NCBI RefSeq assembly: GCF_017813235.1
Contig: NZ_JAGISH010000002.1
Span: forward strand, 1-64,000
DNA: 64,000 bases
From: Sagittula salina
GTDB lineage: Bacteria > Pseudomonadota > Alphaproteobacteria > Rhodobacterales > Rhodobacteraceae
Direction of reading: 5' to 3'
Shown one piece after another: positions 1 through 7,689 of the stretch (position 1 is the stretch's first letter; each line of letters opens with the position of its first letter). Made by a program: the position numbers and the translations under genes. The notes under the pieces were generated by a model, which made no database searches, had not been told where the DNA came from, and was given only the letters and a program-made list of their open reading frames with translations.

Positions 1-2
1 AG

Positions 3-113
3 CGCATCTCCGCGCGGGATCCCGTTCGCCAAACCGCCGAAATCCACATCCGGGTCGCCCTTATCAATCGCTTCAACGCGCTCGGCACCGCCGAGGTCGT
101 TCGCGTGGCATGA
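3..113 (+). CDS. C-terminal fragment of an unrecognised protein
   Basis: Only the last 36 codons are inside the window, read to a TGA at 111-113; the gene enters from the left edge. The visible tail ends in the residues NRFNALGTAEVVRVA. I do not recognise a family from so short a piece. It lies upstream of a phage-type lysis module, so a phage structural protein is possible, but that is a guess from position. The frame is open from the window edge and is followed by an AT-richer stretch, which fits a real gene end. Confidence 0.35.
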   Translation, partial: RISARDPVRQTAEIHIRVALINRFNALGTAEVVRVA

Positions 114-440
114 GCCTGAGCGGGAAAGGGTCACTCACCCCTCAGCCCGCCTTTCTGCAACAATCTAGGCGCCAGGCTCTTTAGAATCATATTGTTCTAC
201 CAACTTTATTTACAAATCGTGTTGGTGCAGCCTTTAGCTGTCCTTCCCCGTCTGTGACGTTGCGTTATAAGGTGCTGGATTGTGGCCAAGCGGGGTGAAG
301 CACCTCGTTTTTCCCGGGCTACTTATGCAGGCGGTCAAAATCCCGCTTGGCCTCTGCGTGGCGCCGATCAAGGTAATCCGCGAGATCTTGCAGCGCGACG
401 AAACGCGCCGATTTCTGGGATCGGGGTGACTGGCAGGGCT
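114..440. other. Gap upstream of the endolysin, no gene supported
   Basis: No convincing complete gene. Bases 180-235 are unusually AT-rich for this window. AGGTGCT at 270-276 can pair with AGCACCT at 299-305 and is followed by CGTTTTT, a weak terminator-like signal. On the minus strand about 30 codons ending at a TAG near 319 read like the end of a protein (tail residues LADYLDRRHAEAKRDFDRLHK is split here as LADYLDRRHAE then AKRDFDRLHK), but the frame closes again within about 100 bases. It may be the remnant of a neighbouring phage gene. Confidence 0.3.
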
Positions 441-1142
441 ATGTCGCCCGCCTTCACCTTCGTCATGAATTTGACCGGGGTCACCATCGGCACCCTGTCG
501 GCGGAGCTGGGCCGCCCCGCGACGGTCCAGGACGTCCGCGACCTCGACCGCCGCACCGCTGGCCGGATCTACCGTGCGAAGTATTGGGATCGGATCCGGG
601 GCGATGACCTGCCCGCCGGGTTCGACCTGGTCGCCTTCGACGGCGCGATCAATTCCGGTCCGGCGCGCGGGGCGAAGTGGCTGCAGCGCGGCCTTGCCGT
701 GCCCGCCGATGGCAGGATCGGCCCGCAGACGCTTGCCGCCGCCAACGGCGCGCAGAACGGCGTCGCCGTCATCGAAAAGGCCTGCGCCGTGCGCCTGGGC
801 TTCCTGCAGGGGCTGGGCAGCTTTCGCACCTTCGGCAAGGGCTGGGGGCGGCGTGTCGCCAAGGTCGAGGCCCGCGCCGTGTCGATGTGGTCGGGGTCGC
901 GCGCAACGCTGGCAGCACAGGAGCGCCGCGCCACGGCGGCCCGCAAACAGCAACAGACCAATGCCACGGCGGCCGGCGCCGGTGGCGGTGCCGCCGCGGG
1001 CGGGGGCGACCTGGCGGGCGTGCCTGACGTGGTCGTCTACGGGATCCTGGCCGTCGCGGTGGTCGCGGCGGTCTACGCGCTGCTGAAGGCGGCGCACCAC
1101 GCGCGGCGGCGGGATGCCTACCGCGCAGAGCTGGAGGCCTGA
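441..1142 (+). CDS. GH108-like phage endolysin, catalytic N-terminus missing
   Basis: Predicted peptidoglycan hydrolase (glycosyl hydrolase 108 plus PG_binding_3 architecture), 233 residues. The segment GVTIGTLSAELGR onwards, the YWDRIRGDDLPAG and FDGAINSGPARGAKWLQ motifs and the peptidoglycan-binding part (GRIGPQTLAAAN) match the family. A Gly/Ala linker and a C-terminal hydrophobic helix (about residues 195-215, VVVYGILAVAVVAAVYALL) follow. The usual N-terminal block with the catalytic Glu (an EGG motif followed by a DPGGATN-like motif) is absent: the frame passes directly from FVMNLT to GVTIG. The ATG at 441 is chosen; a GTG at 282 in the same frame is possible but gives a non-family N-terminus. 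It is followed at 2 bases by a membrane protein gene, as in a lysis cassette. It may be inactive. Confidence 0.65.
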   Translation: MSPAFTFVMNLTGVTIGTLSAELGRPATVQDVRDLDRRTAGRIYRAKYWDRIRGDDLPAGFDLVAFDGAINSGPARGAKWLQRGLAVPADGRIGPQTLAAANGAQNGVAVIEKACAVRLGFLQGLGSFRTFGKGWGRRVAKVEARAVSMWSGSRATLAAQERRATAARKQQQTNATAAGAGGGAAAGGGDLAGVPDVVVYGILAVAVVAAVYALLKAAHHARRRDAYRAELEA

Positions 1143-1144
1143 GC

Positions 1145-1363
1145 ATGGGCAAACCCTTCTGGAAGTCGAAAACCATCGCGTTCAACCTGGCGGTTGCGGT
1201 CGTCGGGGGCGCGAATGAGGTCGCGCCGATCCTCGATCAGCTGGTCGCCGGTGGCTACTCGGGCGAATGGGTGGCCCCGGTGCGGGCGGGCCTGCTGCTG
1301 GTCAACGTGGTCGGCAACGCACTGCTGCGCACGACCACGACGCAGCCGGTCACCCTGCGATGA
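1145..1363 (+). CDS. Small phage membrane protein, possible holin component
   Basis: 72 residues, starting 2 bases after the endolysin stop and overlapping the next gene by 4 bases (ATGA). The N-terminus MGKPFWKSKTIAFN is followed by a hydrophobic stretch (about 15-35) and a second one (about 48-62, GLLLVNVVGNALL). Small two-helix proteins next to endolysins are common in phages and may act as holins or as membrane partners of the lysin. I cannot assign a family; the call rests on size, hydrophobicity and the tight coupling with the endolysin. Confidence 0.55.
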   Translation: MGKPFWKSKTIAFNLAVAVVGGANEVAPILDQLVAGGYSGEWVAPVRAGLLLVNVVGNALLRTTTTQPVTLR

Positions 1364-1770
1364 CCGGCCCGCTGGCGCGCCTGCTGGCATGGCTGGTGCG
1401 GGCGGGCTTCGCGCAGACGGTCGAGGCGGCGCTTGCCCGCCTCGATCAGCGGGCGGAGTTGCTGACCGATCGCGAGCGGATCCAGGCGGAGACGACCGCC
1501 GTCCTGGCGCGCGAGGCCGTGGCCGAAGCCCGGATCATGGCGGATTTCAACGCCCGCAAGCTGTCGTTCCCGTGGTTCTGGATCTTTGCCGCCGCCTTTG
1601 TCGGCCCGCTGGCCCTGTGGTGGTCGGCGGTCATCCTCGACAGCGTTTTCGGGTTTGCCTGGTCGGTCGCCGACCTGCCGACGCCGCAGATGCAGGCATG
1701 GGCGGGCGATATGATCCGCTGGACTTTCTATGTCGGCGGTGGGGTCGGTGCCCTGCGCGCCCTGCGTTGA
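1360..1770 (+). CDS. Holin-like membrane protein (3TM type)
   Basis: 136 residues, with the start overlapping the preceding stop as ATGA (1360-1363). A hydrophobic N-terminus (PLARLLAWLVRAGFA) is followed by a charged helical segment (about 25-60, rich in Glu/Arg/Ala), then two membrane helices (about 68-90, FPWFWIFAAAFVGPLALWW, and about 113-130). The arrangement and length resemble the three-helix holin family linked to gene-transfer-agent and prophage release in Rhodobacterales. It ends directly against the convergent integrase gene with no spacer, so it is the last gene of the element on this strand. Confidence 0.55.
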   Translation: MTGPLARLLAWLVRAGFAQTVEAALARLDQRAELLTDRERIQAETTAVLAREAVAEARIMADFNARKLSFPWFWIFAAAFVGPLALWWSAVILDSVFGFAWSVADLPTPQMQAWAGDMIRWTFYVGGGVGALRALR

Positions 1771-2877
1771 TCATCCGGCCCGCGACAGACGGTCGATCCA
1801 TTCCCAACCGGCGTATTTGGCGCCGGTCTGCCGCAGATGCGTGTATCGCTGCAGGGACGACCAGGAGCGGTGCCCGCTGACGGCGGCGACCTGGGGGATC
1901 GACAGGCCGGTCTCGAACAAGCGCGACACGCCTTCGTGCCGTAGGTCATGAAACCGCAGATCCTTGATCTGCGCCGCATGGCAGGCCCGCGTGAAAGCGG
2001 TGTTGATGGTGGCGCCGTTGAAGGGGAACACGCGGGCGTCACCCTGTCCGCGCGGCATTGAGAGTGCAATCTGCAGCGCCTGGTCGGGCAGGTCGCACCA
2101 TACGTCGTTTCCGACCTTGTCGCCTGGGTGCTTCATATCCTTGATGAAAACTCGCGCGTGCCCCTGTGTCTGATCCAGGCCGCCCCATGTAAGGCGCGTG
2201 ATTTCGTCCAACCGCCGGGTCGAGAACAGCGCAAAGCCGATAACCCGGTGCATCGGGCACGAGCGGGGCCGCGCCACGTGCCTCTGCGCGAAGTCACTCA
2301 AGAGCTTGCCGAGTTCATCCAGTGTCGGGCGGCGGGACCGCTTTGCGCTCTTGGCGGTCAATCGCAGCCGCTTCGCCGCGTCCAGAGCGTCGCGCATGGC
2401 ATTGCGATCCAGCGGGATCCCATAGGCGGTCGACGCGACGGCAAAGACCGCCTGCAGATGGCTGGCGTAGTTCAGCACTGTCGAGGCGCTGCCGACTTCC
2501 GGTCGGGAGCTGATCTCGCGCAGGAAGTCGACCAGGTCGGCGCTGGTCACATCCTCCGCTGGTTGTTCGGCGATATCGTATTCCTCCCGGATGGTTCGGA
2601 GAACCTGCGCCTTCGTCCTGCCGATCGTGGCACCGCTGTCTGCGATGTAACGGTCGATCGCGTCGCCCACCGTGCGCCCCTTTCCCTTCACCTTCCGCAG
2701 GTCATCGCCGGCCGCGGCGATCTCGCGCGACCGCTTCTTGTGCCACGCCTGCGCCTGTGAGCGCGTGTCGAAGGTCCGGCTTTCCCGGTGCCACCATTTG
2801 CCGTTTTTCTTGATCGCGATTTGTGCGAGGTAGGCGGTCGAACCGTCTTTTCGCTTGCGCGGGATGATCTGTGGCAC
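1771..2877 (-). CDS. Tyrosine-type site-specific integrase
   Basis: Phage or island integrase, about 368 residues. The N-terminal arm-type DNA-binding part (VPQIIPRKRKDGSTAYLAQI) is followed by a core-binding SAM-like segment (about 70-170) and the catalytic domain. Visible catalytic residues: Arg in FSTRRLDEITRL, Lys in FIKDMKHPG, HxxR in FHDLRHEGVSRL, His in SGHRSW and the nucleophile Tyr in LQRYTHL. The GTG at 2875-2877 is preferred because AGGAA lies about 10 bases upstream; an ATG at 2937 in the same frame would add 20 non-conserved residues. It sits immediately before dusA and points away from it, the usual arrangement for elements integrated at the dusA 5' end. The catalytic set is complete, so excision may still be possible. 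Confidence 0.9.
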   Translation of the reverse strand: MPQIIPRKRKDGSTAYLAQIAIKKNGKWWHRESRTFDTRSQAQAWHKKRSREIAAAGDDLRKVKGKGRTVGDAIDRYIADSGATIGRTKAQVLRTIREEYDIAEQPAEDVTSADLVDFLREISSRPEVGSASTVLNYASHLQAVFAVASTAYGIPLDRNAMRDALDAAKRLRLTAKSAKRSRRPTLDELGKLLSDFAQRHVARPRSCPMHRVIGFALFSTRRLDEITRLTWGGLDQTQGHARVFIKDMKHPGDKVGNDVWCDLPDQALQIALSMPRGQGDARVFPFNGATINTAFTRACHAAQIKDLRFHDLRHEGVSRLFETGLSIPQVAAVSGHRSWSSLQRYTHLRQTGAKYAGWEWIDRLSRAG

Positions 2878-2985
2878 GGAACAACATTTCCTGTTGGGAG
2901 AACAACTTTTGTTGTTCCGATAGATCAAAACGGGCAAAAATGGTCAAGAAACGGTAGAAAATTGTGCTGGCGAACAGGTGCGAAT
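2878..2985. promoter_or_regulatory. Integrase/dusA intergenic repeats, candidate attachment or operator region
   Basis: GGAACAAC at 2878-2885 is repeated in inverted form as GTTGTTCC at 2911-2918, with another GAACAAC at 2900-2906; AACAACTTTTGTTGTT is nearly a full dyad. This 108-base space holds the integrase promoter and must contain or adjoin the junction between the element and dusA. The exact crossover core cannot be fixed without the other end of the element. Confidence 0.4.
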
Positions 2986-3990
2986 GTGTCGGGTAATCCA
3001 ACAAAATCAGATATTTGCAGTGCCGCCCGCCTGAGTGTGGCGCCGATGATGGACTGGACCGATCGGCATTGCCGGGTCTTCCACAGGTTCATCAGCCGAC
3101 GCGCCTTGCTGTACACGGAAATGGTCACCGCGCCCGCGTTGGTGCGGGGTGGTGCGCTGCATCTGCTCGACCATTCGCCCCAGGAACATCCCGTGGCCCT
3201 GCAACTCGGCGGTTCCGAACCGGAGGAACTGGCGCAGGCGGCGCGTCTGGGGACGGAGGCAGGTTATGACGAGATCAACCTGAACTGCGGCTGCCCCTCG
3301 GACCGGGTGCAGTCCGGTACCTTCGGGGCGGTACTCATGAAACACCCGCAGACGGTCGTCGACTGCGTGACCGCGATGAAGCGGGCTACCGACACCGAGA
3401 TTACCGTAAAGTGCCGGATCGGCGTGGACGATCAGGACGCGGAGGCGGTGCTGCCCGACTTTCTCGCACGGCTTTCCGACGCTGGCTGCACCCGCATCGC
3501 CATTCACGCCCGCAAGGCATGGCTGCAGGGGCTGTCGCCCAAGGAAAACCGCGACATTCCGCCGCTCGACTACGATCTTGTTTTGCGGATGCGCGCGGCT
3601 TTTCCCGATCTGCACCTGTCGGTCAATGGCGGCATTGATTCGCTCGCACAGGCCGAAGATTTCCTGTTGAAGGGGCTCGACGGGGTGATGATCGGGCGCG
3701 CGGCCTATCACCAGCCGTGGGAGGTGCTCGGGCGGGCGGACCGCCTTTGGGGCGATGCGCCCGATCAAACGCGCGAAGACGTGGTCGAAGCCATGTTGCC
3801 CTATATCTCTGCGCATCTGGCGGCGGGCGGGCGGCTGCATCAGGTGACGCGACATATGCTGGGGCTTTACGCCGGGCGACCCGGGGCGCGGAAATGGCGG
3901 CAGATCCTCTCGACCGAGGCGCATCGCGACGGCGCGGACACCGGCGTGGTGGAACGCGCTCGCGACGCGGTTCTGGCAGAGGCGGTCTGA
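2986..3990 (+). CDS. dusA: tRNA-dihydrouridine synthase A
   Basis: FMN-dependent enzyme reducing uridine to dihydrouridine in the tRNA D-loop (positions 20/20a in characterised DusA). The motif SVAPMMDWTDRHCR near the N-terminus, YTEMVTA, the catalytic Cys in NLNCGCPS, the FMN-contacting KCRIGVD and IHARKAW, and NGGID...GLDGVMIGRAA mark the family. About 334 residues. The start is uncertain: I use the GTG at 2986, which leaves 15 residues before the conserved part; TTG at 2962 is also in frame. The original 5' end was probably replaced by the integrated element, so the present start and promoter may be supplied by element DNA. It lies downstream of the integrase on the opposite strand. Confidence 0.92.
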   Translation: MSGNPTKSDICSAARLSVAPMMDWTDRHCRVFHRFISRRALLYTEMVTAPALVRGGALHLLDHSPQEHPVALQLGGSEPEELAQAARLGTEAGYDEINLNCGCPSDRVQSGTFGAVLMKHPQTVVDCVTAMKRATDTEITVKCRIGVDDQDAEAVLPDFLARLSDAGCTRIAIHARKAWLQGLSPKENRDIPPLDYDLVLRMRAAFPDLHLSVNGGIDSLAQAEDFLLKGLDGVMIGRAAYHQPWEVLGRADRLWGDAPDQTREDVVEAMLPYISAHLAAGGRLHQVTRHMLGLYAGRPGARKWRQILSTEAHRDGADTGVVERARDAVLAEAV

Positions 3991-4208
3991 CGCGAGGCAC
4001 CCGAGAATCATAGCAAAAGGTGGCACCCCTGCCGCGCCGCGCATTTCCGTTAATAATGCCGCGTAAAGCCGATGTTTGTCCTGATTTGGGTGACAATTAA
4101 CCGGCCCCGCTAAAATTTTTCCTTAATTCGTCCGGAAAACGTTAAATGTCTGGTAATTACTTCATGTGTTCCACGCGCGTCCGCTCGCGGTGAAAAAGGA
4201 TTGATCTC

Positions 4209-5423
4209 ATGTTGCTTCTCTCGCTCCTGCCCATGTTGCTTCTGGTTTCTCTCGGGGGGCTTTTCGACAGTGGCGAGGAAGACAGCTCCGAGGACTTCCC
4301 GGCATCATCCAATCCCGACGGCATGGATACGACGACCGGCGGTGGCACGGATACCATCGGCGGCGAGACGCCCGACATCCTGACCCGTGGCACCCTCGGC
4401 GATGACGTCATCACGCTGACGGAGGGCGACGATCTGTACTTCGGGCTGGACGGCGACGACGTGGTCAACGGGGCAGGCGGCGCGGATTCGGTCAACGGCG
4501 GGCCGGGCGACGACACGCTGATCGGGGCAGGGGGCGACGACCTGCTCTATGGTCTCGAAGGCGCGGACAGCCTGACCGGCAACGGCGGCAACGACACGTT
4601 GAATGGCGGAGCGGGCAACGACGATCTCAGCGGCAACCTCGGCGAGGACAAGCTGGTGGGCGGCGACGGCGATGACCGCCTCGACGGGGGGCCGAACGAT
4701 GACAAGCTGGTGGGCGACGCGGGTAACGACACGCTGCTGGGCTCCGGCGGGAACGACCTGATGAAGGGCGTGGCAGGGAACGACAGCCTCGACGGCGGGC
4801 TTGGCAACGACACGATGGAAGGCGGCGCGGGTGATGATACGCTGATCGGCGGCGCGGGCAATGACGCGATCGATCCGGGCGCGGGCGTCAACGTTGTGGA
4901 TGCCGGTGACGACGACGATGTGCTGGTGGCCACTGCCGGTACCGGTACGATCGACATGGGTGCGGGCAACGACACCGTGGCCATCACCGGCGACAGCAGC
5001 GACCCCGCGCTGGTGGCCTATGACATCACGCTGGGCGACGGTGACGATTTCTTTGCCGGGGTGGATGAGAACTCCACTGTCGACGGCGGCGTGGGCGATG
5101 ACACGCTGATCGGTGACGGCACGCTGATCGGCGGACTCGGCAATGACACCTTCGGCGGCGACGGCACCTTTACCGGCGGGCGCGGCAACGACACCTACGT
5201 TGCCGACATGACCACCACCAGCAGCGTGACCGACTTCCATTCCGGGCAGGACATGGTGGTTTTCCAGCTGCCGGAGGCCGATCTCGCCGATGCCACGACA
5301 GAGATCGTGGCCCAGACCGACGGCACCTACATCGTGCGCGCGATGGTGTCCGGCGCGCAGGTGGCGGCGATGACCTCCGCCACGCTGGTCAACCCGGCGG
5401 ACGTGGCGCTGCAAGGCGTCTGA
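4209..5423 (+). CDS. RTX-type calcium-binding repeat protein
   Basis: 404 residues. An N-terminal hydrophobic segment (MLLLSLLPMLLLVSLGG) is followed by an acidic Ser/Thr/Gly stretch and then, from about residue 60 to 300, many nonapeptide repeats of the GGxGNDxL kind (for example GGAGDDTLIG and GGLGNDTMEG), the calcium-binding beta-roll of RTX proteins. The C-terminal 70 residues (from VTDFHSGQDMVVF) resemble the end domain of secreted Roseobacter RTX proteins. No enzymatic domain is visible, so surface binding or an S-layer-like role is open. No type I secretion genes are adjacent. An AAAAAGGATTG ribosome site precedes the ATG. It is followed by a strong terminator. Confidence 0.82.
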   Translation: MLLLSLLPMLLLVSLGGLFDSGEEDSSEDFPASSNPDGMDTTTGGGTDTIGGETPDILTRGTLGDDVITLTEGDDLYFGLDGDDVVNGAGGADSVNGGPGDDTLIGAGGDDLLYGLEGADSLTGNGGNDTLNGGAGNDDLSGNLGEDKLVGGDGDDRLDGGPNDDKLVGDAGNDTLLGSGGNDLMKGVAGNDSLDGGLGNDTMEGGAGDDTLIGGAGNDAIDPGAGVNVVDAGDDDDVLVATAGTGTIDMGAGNDTVAITGDSSDPALVAYDITLGDGDDFFAGVDENSTVDGGVGDDTLIGDGTLIGGLGNDTFGGDGTFTGGRGNDTYVADMTTTSSVTDFHSGQDMVVFQLPEADLADATTEIVAQTDGTYIVRAMVSGAQVAAMTSATLVNPADVALQGV

Positions 5424-5457
5424 CCCAGGCGCATCGGCCCCGGACCCCGCAAAAGAC

Positions 5458-5482
5458 AAAGGGGCCCGCGCGGCCCCTTTTT
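5458..5482 (+). terminator. Rho-independent terminator after the RTX gene
   Basis: AAAGGGGCC and GGCCCCTTTTT flank a 5-base loop (CGCGC). The T-run follows on the plus strand; the mirrored A-run means it could also end transcription of the convergent DUF1289-ruvX-ccmI operon. Confidence 0.85.
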
Positions 5483-5532
5483 CATCCCCACACTGCTGGG
5501 CAGACCGCCCTGCAGGCGAGTCCTTGCCCTCG

Positions 5533-5769
5533 TCAGCCCCGTTTCAGCCGCGCCGCGCGCCCGCCGCGCCGTGCCTTCAGGCGGCTGGCACGGTCCGGCA
5601 GGTCCGTCATCAAAGCCGCGCGCTCTTCGTGGCTCATCCGCGCCCAGCCCGAGATTTCCTGGATCGTACGAAAGCACCCGGTGCAGATATGCTCTGCCGG
5701 GTGAATCACGCAGATCTTCACGCAGGGGCTTTGGATCTCGTCGCGCATCCAGACCTCTTCATCCTTCAT
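5533..5769 (-). CDS. DUF1289 family protein
   Basis: 78 residues. It contains the Cys motif of DUF1289 (SPCVKICVIHP...CTGCFRT, about residues 14-40), followed by the typical ISGWARMSHEERAALM and a basic tail rich in Arg/Lys. The conserved cysteines suggest a metal or Fe-S site, but the role is unknown. It is last in the operon ccmI-ruvX-DUF1289, 9 bases downstream of ruvX. The basic tail suggests nucleic-acid contact, which is inference only. Confidence 0.85.
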   Translation of the reverse strand: MKDEEVWMRDEIQSPCVKICVIHPAEHICTGCFRTIQEISGWARMSHEERAALMTDLPDRASRLKARRGGRAARLKRG

Positions 5770-5778
5770 TTCCGCAAC

Positions 5779-6297
5779 CTACCCCGCCAGATAGCGCAGC
5801 CGATCCAGCGCGCCCTGCAGGATATAGGAGGCCGCGACGTGGTCTATGACCTCGGCGCGACGCTTTCGTGTCGTGTCCGCCTCCAGCAGCGCCTTTTCGG
5901 CGGCGACCGTGGACAGACGCTCGTCCCAGAAGGTGATCGGCCCGGGCCAAAGCCTGGAAAAATTGCGCGCGAAGGCCCGCGTCGATTGGCAGCGCGGCCC
6001 CTCCGTGCCGTCCATGTTGCGCGGCAGTCCCAGTACGACACCGGCGATGCGGCGCTTGGCAAGGATTTCCACCAGCCGCGCCGCGTCCGCTGCGAACTTC
6101 GTCCGTTTCACCGTTTCCAGCGGCGTGGCCACCGTGCGCATCCCGTCGGACACTGCCACGCCAATGGTCTTCGTCCCGAGGTCCAGCCCCATCAAGGCAG
6201 CCATCGGGGGCAGGGCCCGCGCGAAATCGGTCGCTTCGTCAAAGATCAGCGCCTGTTTGGCCCCCTGACCAGCCTCAGGGTTCACCGGATCGATCAT
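5779..6297 (-). CDS. ruvX: Putative Holliday junction resolvase / pre-16S rRNA nuclease RuvX (YqgF)
   Basis: 172 residues, RNase H-like fold. Motifs: MGLDLGTKTIGVAVSD (first catalytic Asp), VLGLPRNMDGTEGPRC, ERLSTVAAEKAL and the C-terminal IDHVAASYILQ with the last acidic residue. Family members act in maturation of the 16S rRNA 5' end and were first proposed as resolvases. The ATG at 6297 overlaps the ccmI stop by 4 bases (ATGA), so the two are translationally coupled. About 40 residues precede the core, longer than in Escherichia coli YqgF but usual in this order. Confidence 0.92.
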   Translation of the reverse strand: MIDPVNPEAGQGAKQALIFDEATDFARALPPMAALMGLDLGTKTIGVAVSDGMRTVATPLETVKRTKFAADAARLVEILAKRRIAGVVLGLPRNMDGTEGPRCQSTRAFARNFSRLWPGPITFWDERLSTVAAEKALLEADTTRKRRAEVIDHVAASYILQGALDRLRYLAG

Positions 6298-7532
6298 TGC
6301 GTCACCCCGGCGCGGTCCGCCGCCGCGCGGATCGTGTCGAGCGCCGCGTTCCGCCCGGCAAAGACCTGCTTCGCCTCGGTCCAGACCTTGCCGGCCTGCT
6401 CCGTATCGCCCAGCACGCCGAGCGCGGTCACAAGCCGCGCCCATTCTTCCGGCGTGCCTCCCTCGGTCGCCAGCCGGTCCGACAGGCGCGAAACCATGCC
6501 CCGGACCATCTCCTGCCGGTCGCCTTCGCTCATCTCGCCGGCGGCGGCCACATCCGCAGCCGAGGGTCCCGCCATTTCCTGCAGGGGTGGCAGCTGATAG
6601 CGGTTCTGTCCGGCACGGATCGCCATTTCCTCGATCTGGGCGCGCAGCGGCTCTACCCACGGATCGTCCGGCTGGCTGTCGTCCAGCAGCGCGTCCCACA
6701 TGCGGAACCCGATGTCCGGGCGTCCGGTCTGCGCCATCATCAGCCCGCCGTAGAACCGCGCGACCCCGTTGGACTTGTCCAGTTGCAGCGCACGTTCCAG
6801 CGCCGCCTGTGCTTCGGGCGACACATAGCCCCCCGCCGCCAGAACCAACATATCGGCGAGATCCGCGTAGTCCTGTGCGGTCGCCTTGTCGCCCTTGATG
6901 CGAACCACGTTCTGCAATGCCTCATAGGAGGCCGCGTAGTTGCCCAACGCCCCCTCGGACCGCGCCAGCAATATCTGCCCCTGCAGATCGTCCGGGCGCT
7001 CCGCCACGGCCGTGCGCAGCTTTTCCACCAATGTGCGATAATCTTCCGGCGCCTCGGCCTGCTGGCCCTGCGGCATGGCGGCCTCGGCCTCCGCCTGGCT
7101 GGCGCGATCCTTCAGCGCCTCCTGCGCCATCTCCAGCCGCAGTTGCAACGGCATGTCGCGGTACCCCGGTGCACCGAGTTGCGAATACAGCGCGTAGCCG
7201 CCACCCAGCAGCACCAGCGCCAGAACGCCCGCCATTGCCCGGCTCATGGCTTGCGGCTGCGCGGCGGCAACCGTTTCCCCGCGTGCCTTGGTATCCGCCG
7301 CCAGCAACCGGCGCGAGATTTCGACCCGCAGGCGCTCGGCCTCGACGGCGTCGATCTTGCCGCGCGCGGCGTCGGCGTCGATCTCGCCCAGCTGGTCGCG
7401 GTACACACGGATGTCGAAAGCCTCCGCCGGGCCGGTCGCGCGCCGCCCGGCGACCACCGACCACGCGAGCCCCGCCGCAACCGCCAGCGCCACCGCGCCC
7501 GTCAGGATCCAGAACAGCATATTGCCTCCCAT
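6294..7532 (-). CDS. ccmI: Cytochrome c biogenesis protein CcmI
   Basis: 412 residues. It acts in the inner membrane in the haem ligation step of cytochrome c maturation (system I), holding apocytochrome c for CcmFH. The first helix (MLFWILTGAVALAVAAGLAW), a cytoplasmic loop with a leucine-zipper-like charged segment (FDIRVYRDQLGEIDADAARG is characteristic), a second helix (about 95-115, AGVLALVLLGGGYALY) and a periplasmic TPR-containing part (about 150-330) are visible. The ATG at 7520 has a closer GGAGG than the one at 7532; both give the same mature topology. First gene of an operon with ruvX. Confidence 0.93.
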   Translation of the reverse strand: MGGNMLFWILTGAVALAVAAGLAWSVVAGRRATGPAEAFDIRVYRDQLGEIDADAARGKIDAVEAERLRVEISRRLLAADTKARGETVAAAQPQAMSRAMAGVLALVLLGGGYALYSQLGAPGYRDMPLQLRLEMAQEALKDRASQAEAEAAMPQGQQAEAPEDYRTLVEKLRTAVAERPDDLQGQILLARSEGALGNYAASYEALQNVVRIKGDKATAQDYADLADMLVLAAGGYVSPEAQAALERALQLDKSNGVARFYGGLMMAQTGRPDIGFRMWDALLDDSQPDDPWVEPLRAQIEEMAIRAGQNRYQLPPLQEMAGPSAADVAAAGEMSEGDRQEMVRGMVSRLSDRLATEGGTPEEWARLVTALGVLGDTEQAGKVWTEAKQVFAGRNAALDTIRAAADRAGVTQ

Positions 7533-7646
7533 TGCGTCGCCCTCGATCTAAGCATCACCCCCGCGACATGAAAGGGTAAATCAACGCACCGCGAAGCCAT
7601 GTCGCAACTGCGTTCCAGAATGACGGTTGCATGTCGCGGTCGGGAC

Positions 7647-7673
7647 GGTTTGGGTGCAAGAAACGCCCAAACC
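7647..7673. promoter_or_regulatory. Inverted repeat upstream of soxB
   Basis: GGTTTGGG (7647-7654) and CCCAAACC (7666-7673) form a perfect 8-base dyad 16 bases before the soxB ATG. The direct repeat CATGTCGC also occurs near 7599 and 7630 in the ccmI-soxB divergent region. Could be an operator or an mRNA hairpin near the ribosome site. Confidence 0.45.
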
Positions 7674-7689
7674 ACCGGGGAATCGAGAC

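Noticed and set aside
270..345. tRNA-Gln-like stretch (GTGGCCAAGCGG followed by an anticodon-like loop)
   Set aside because: The D-arm looks similar, but the acceptor stem cannot pair and the T-arm loop has the wrong length and sequence, so it is not a tRNA gene.
4305..5459. Long open frame antisense to the RTX gene
   Set aside because: It mirrors the Gly/Asp repeat codons of the RTX gene, has no ribosome site and shows low-complexity His/Val/Ala content.
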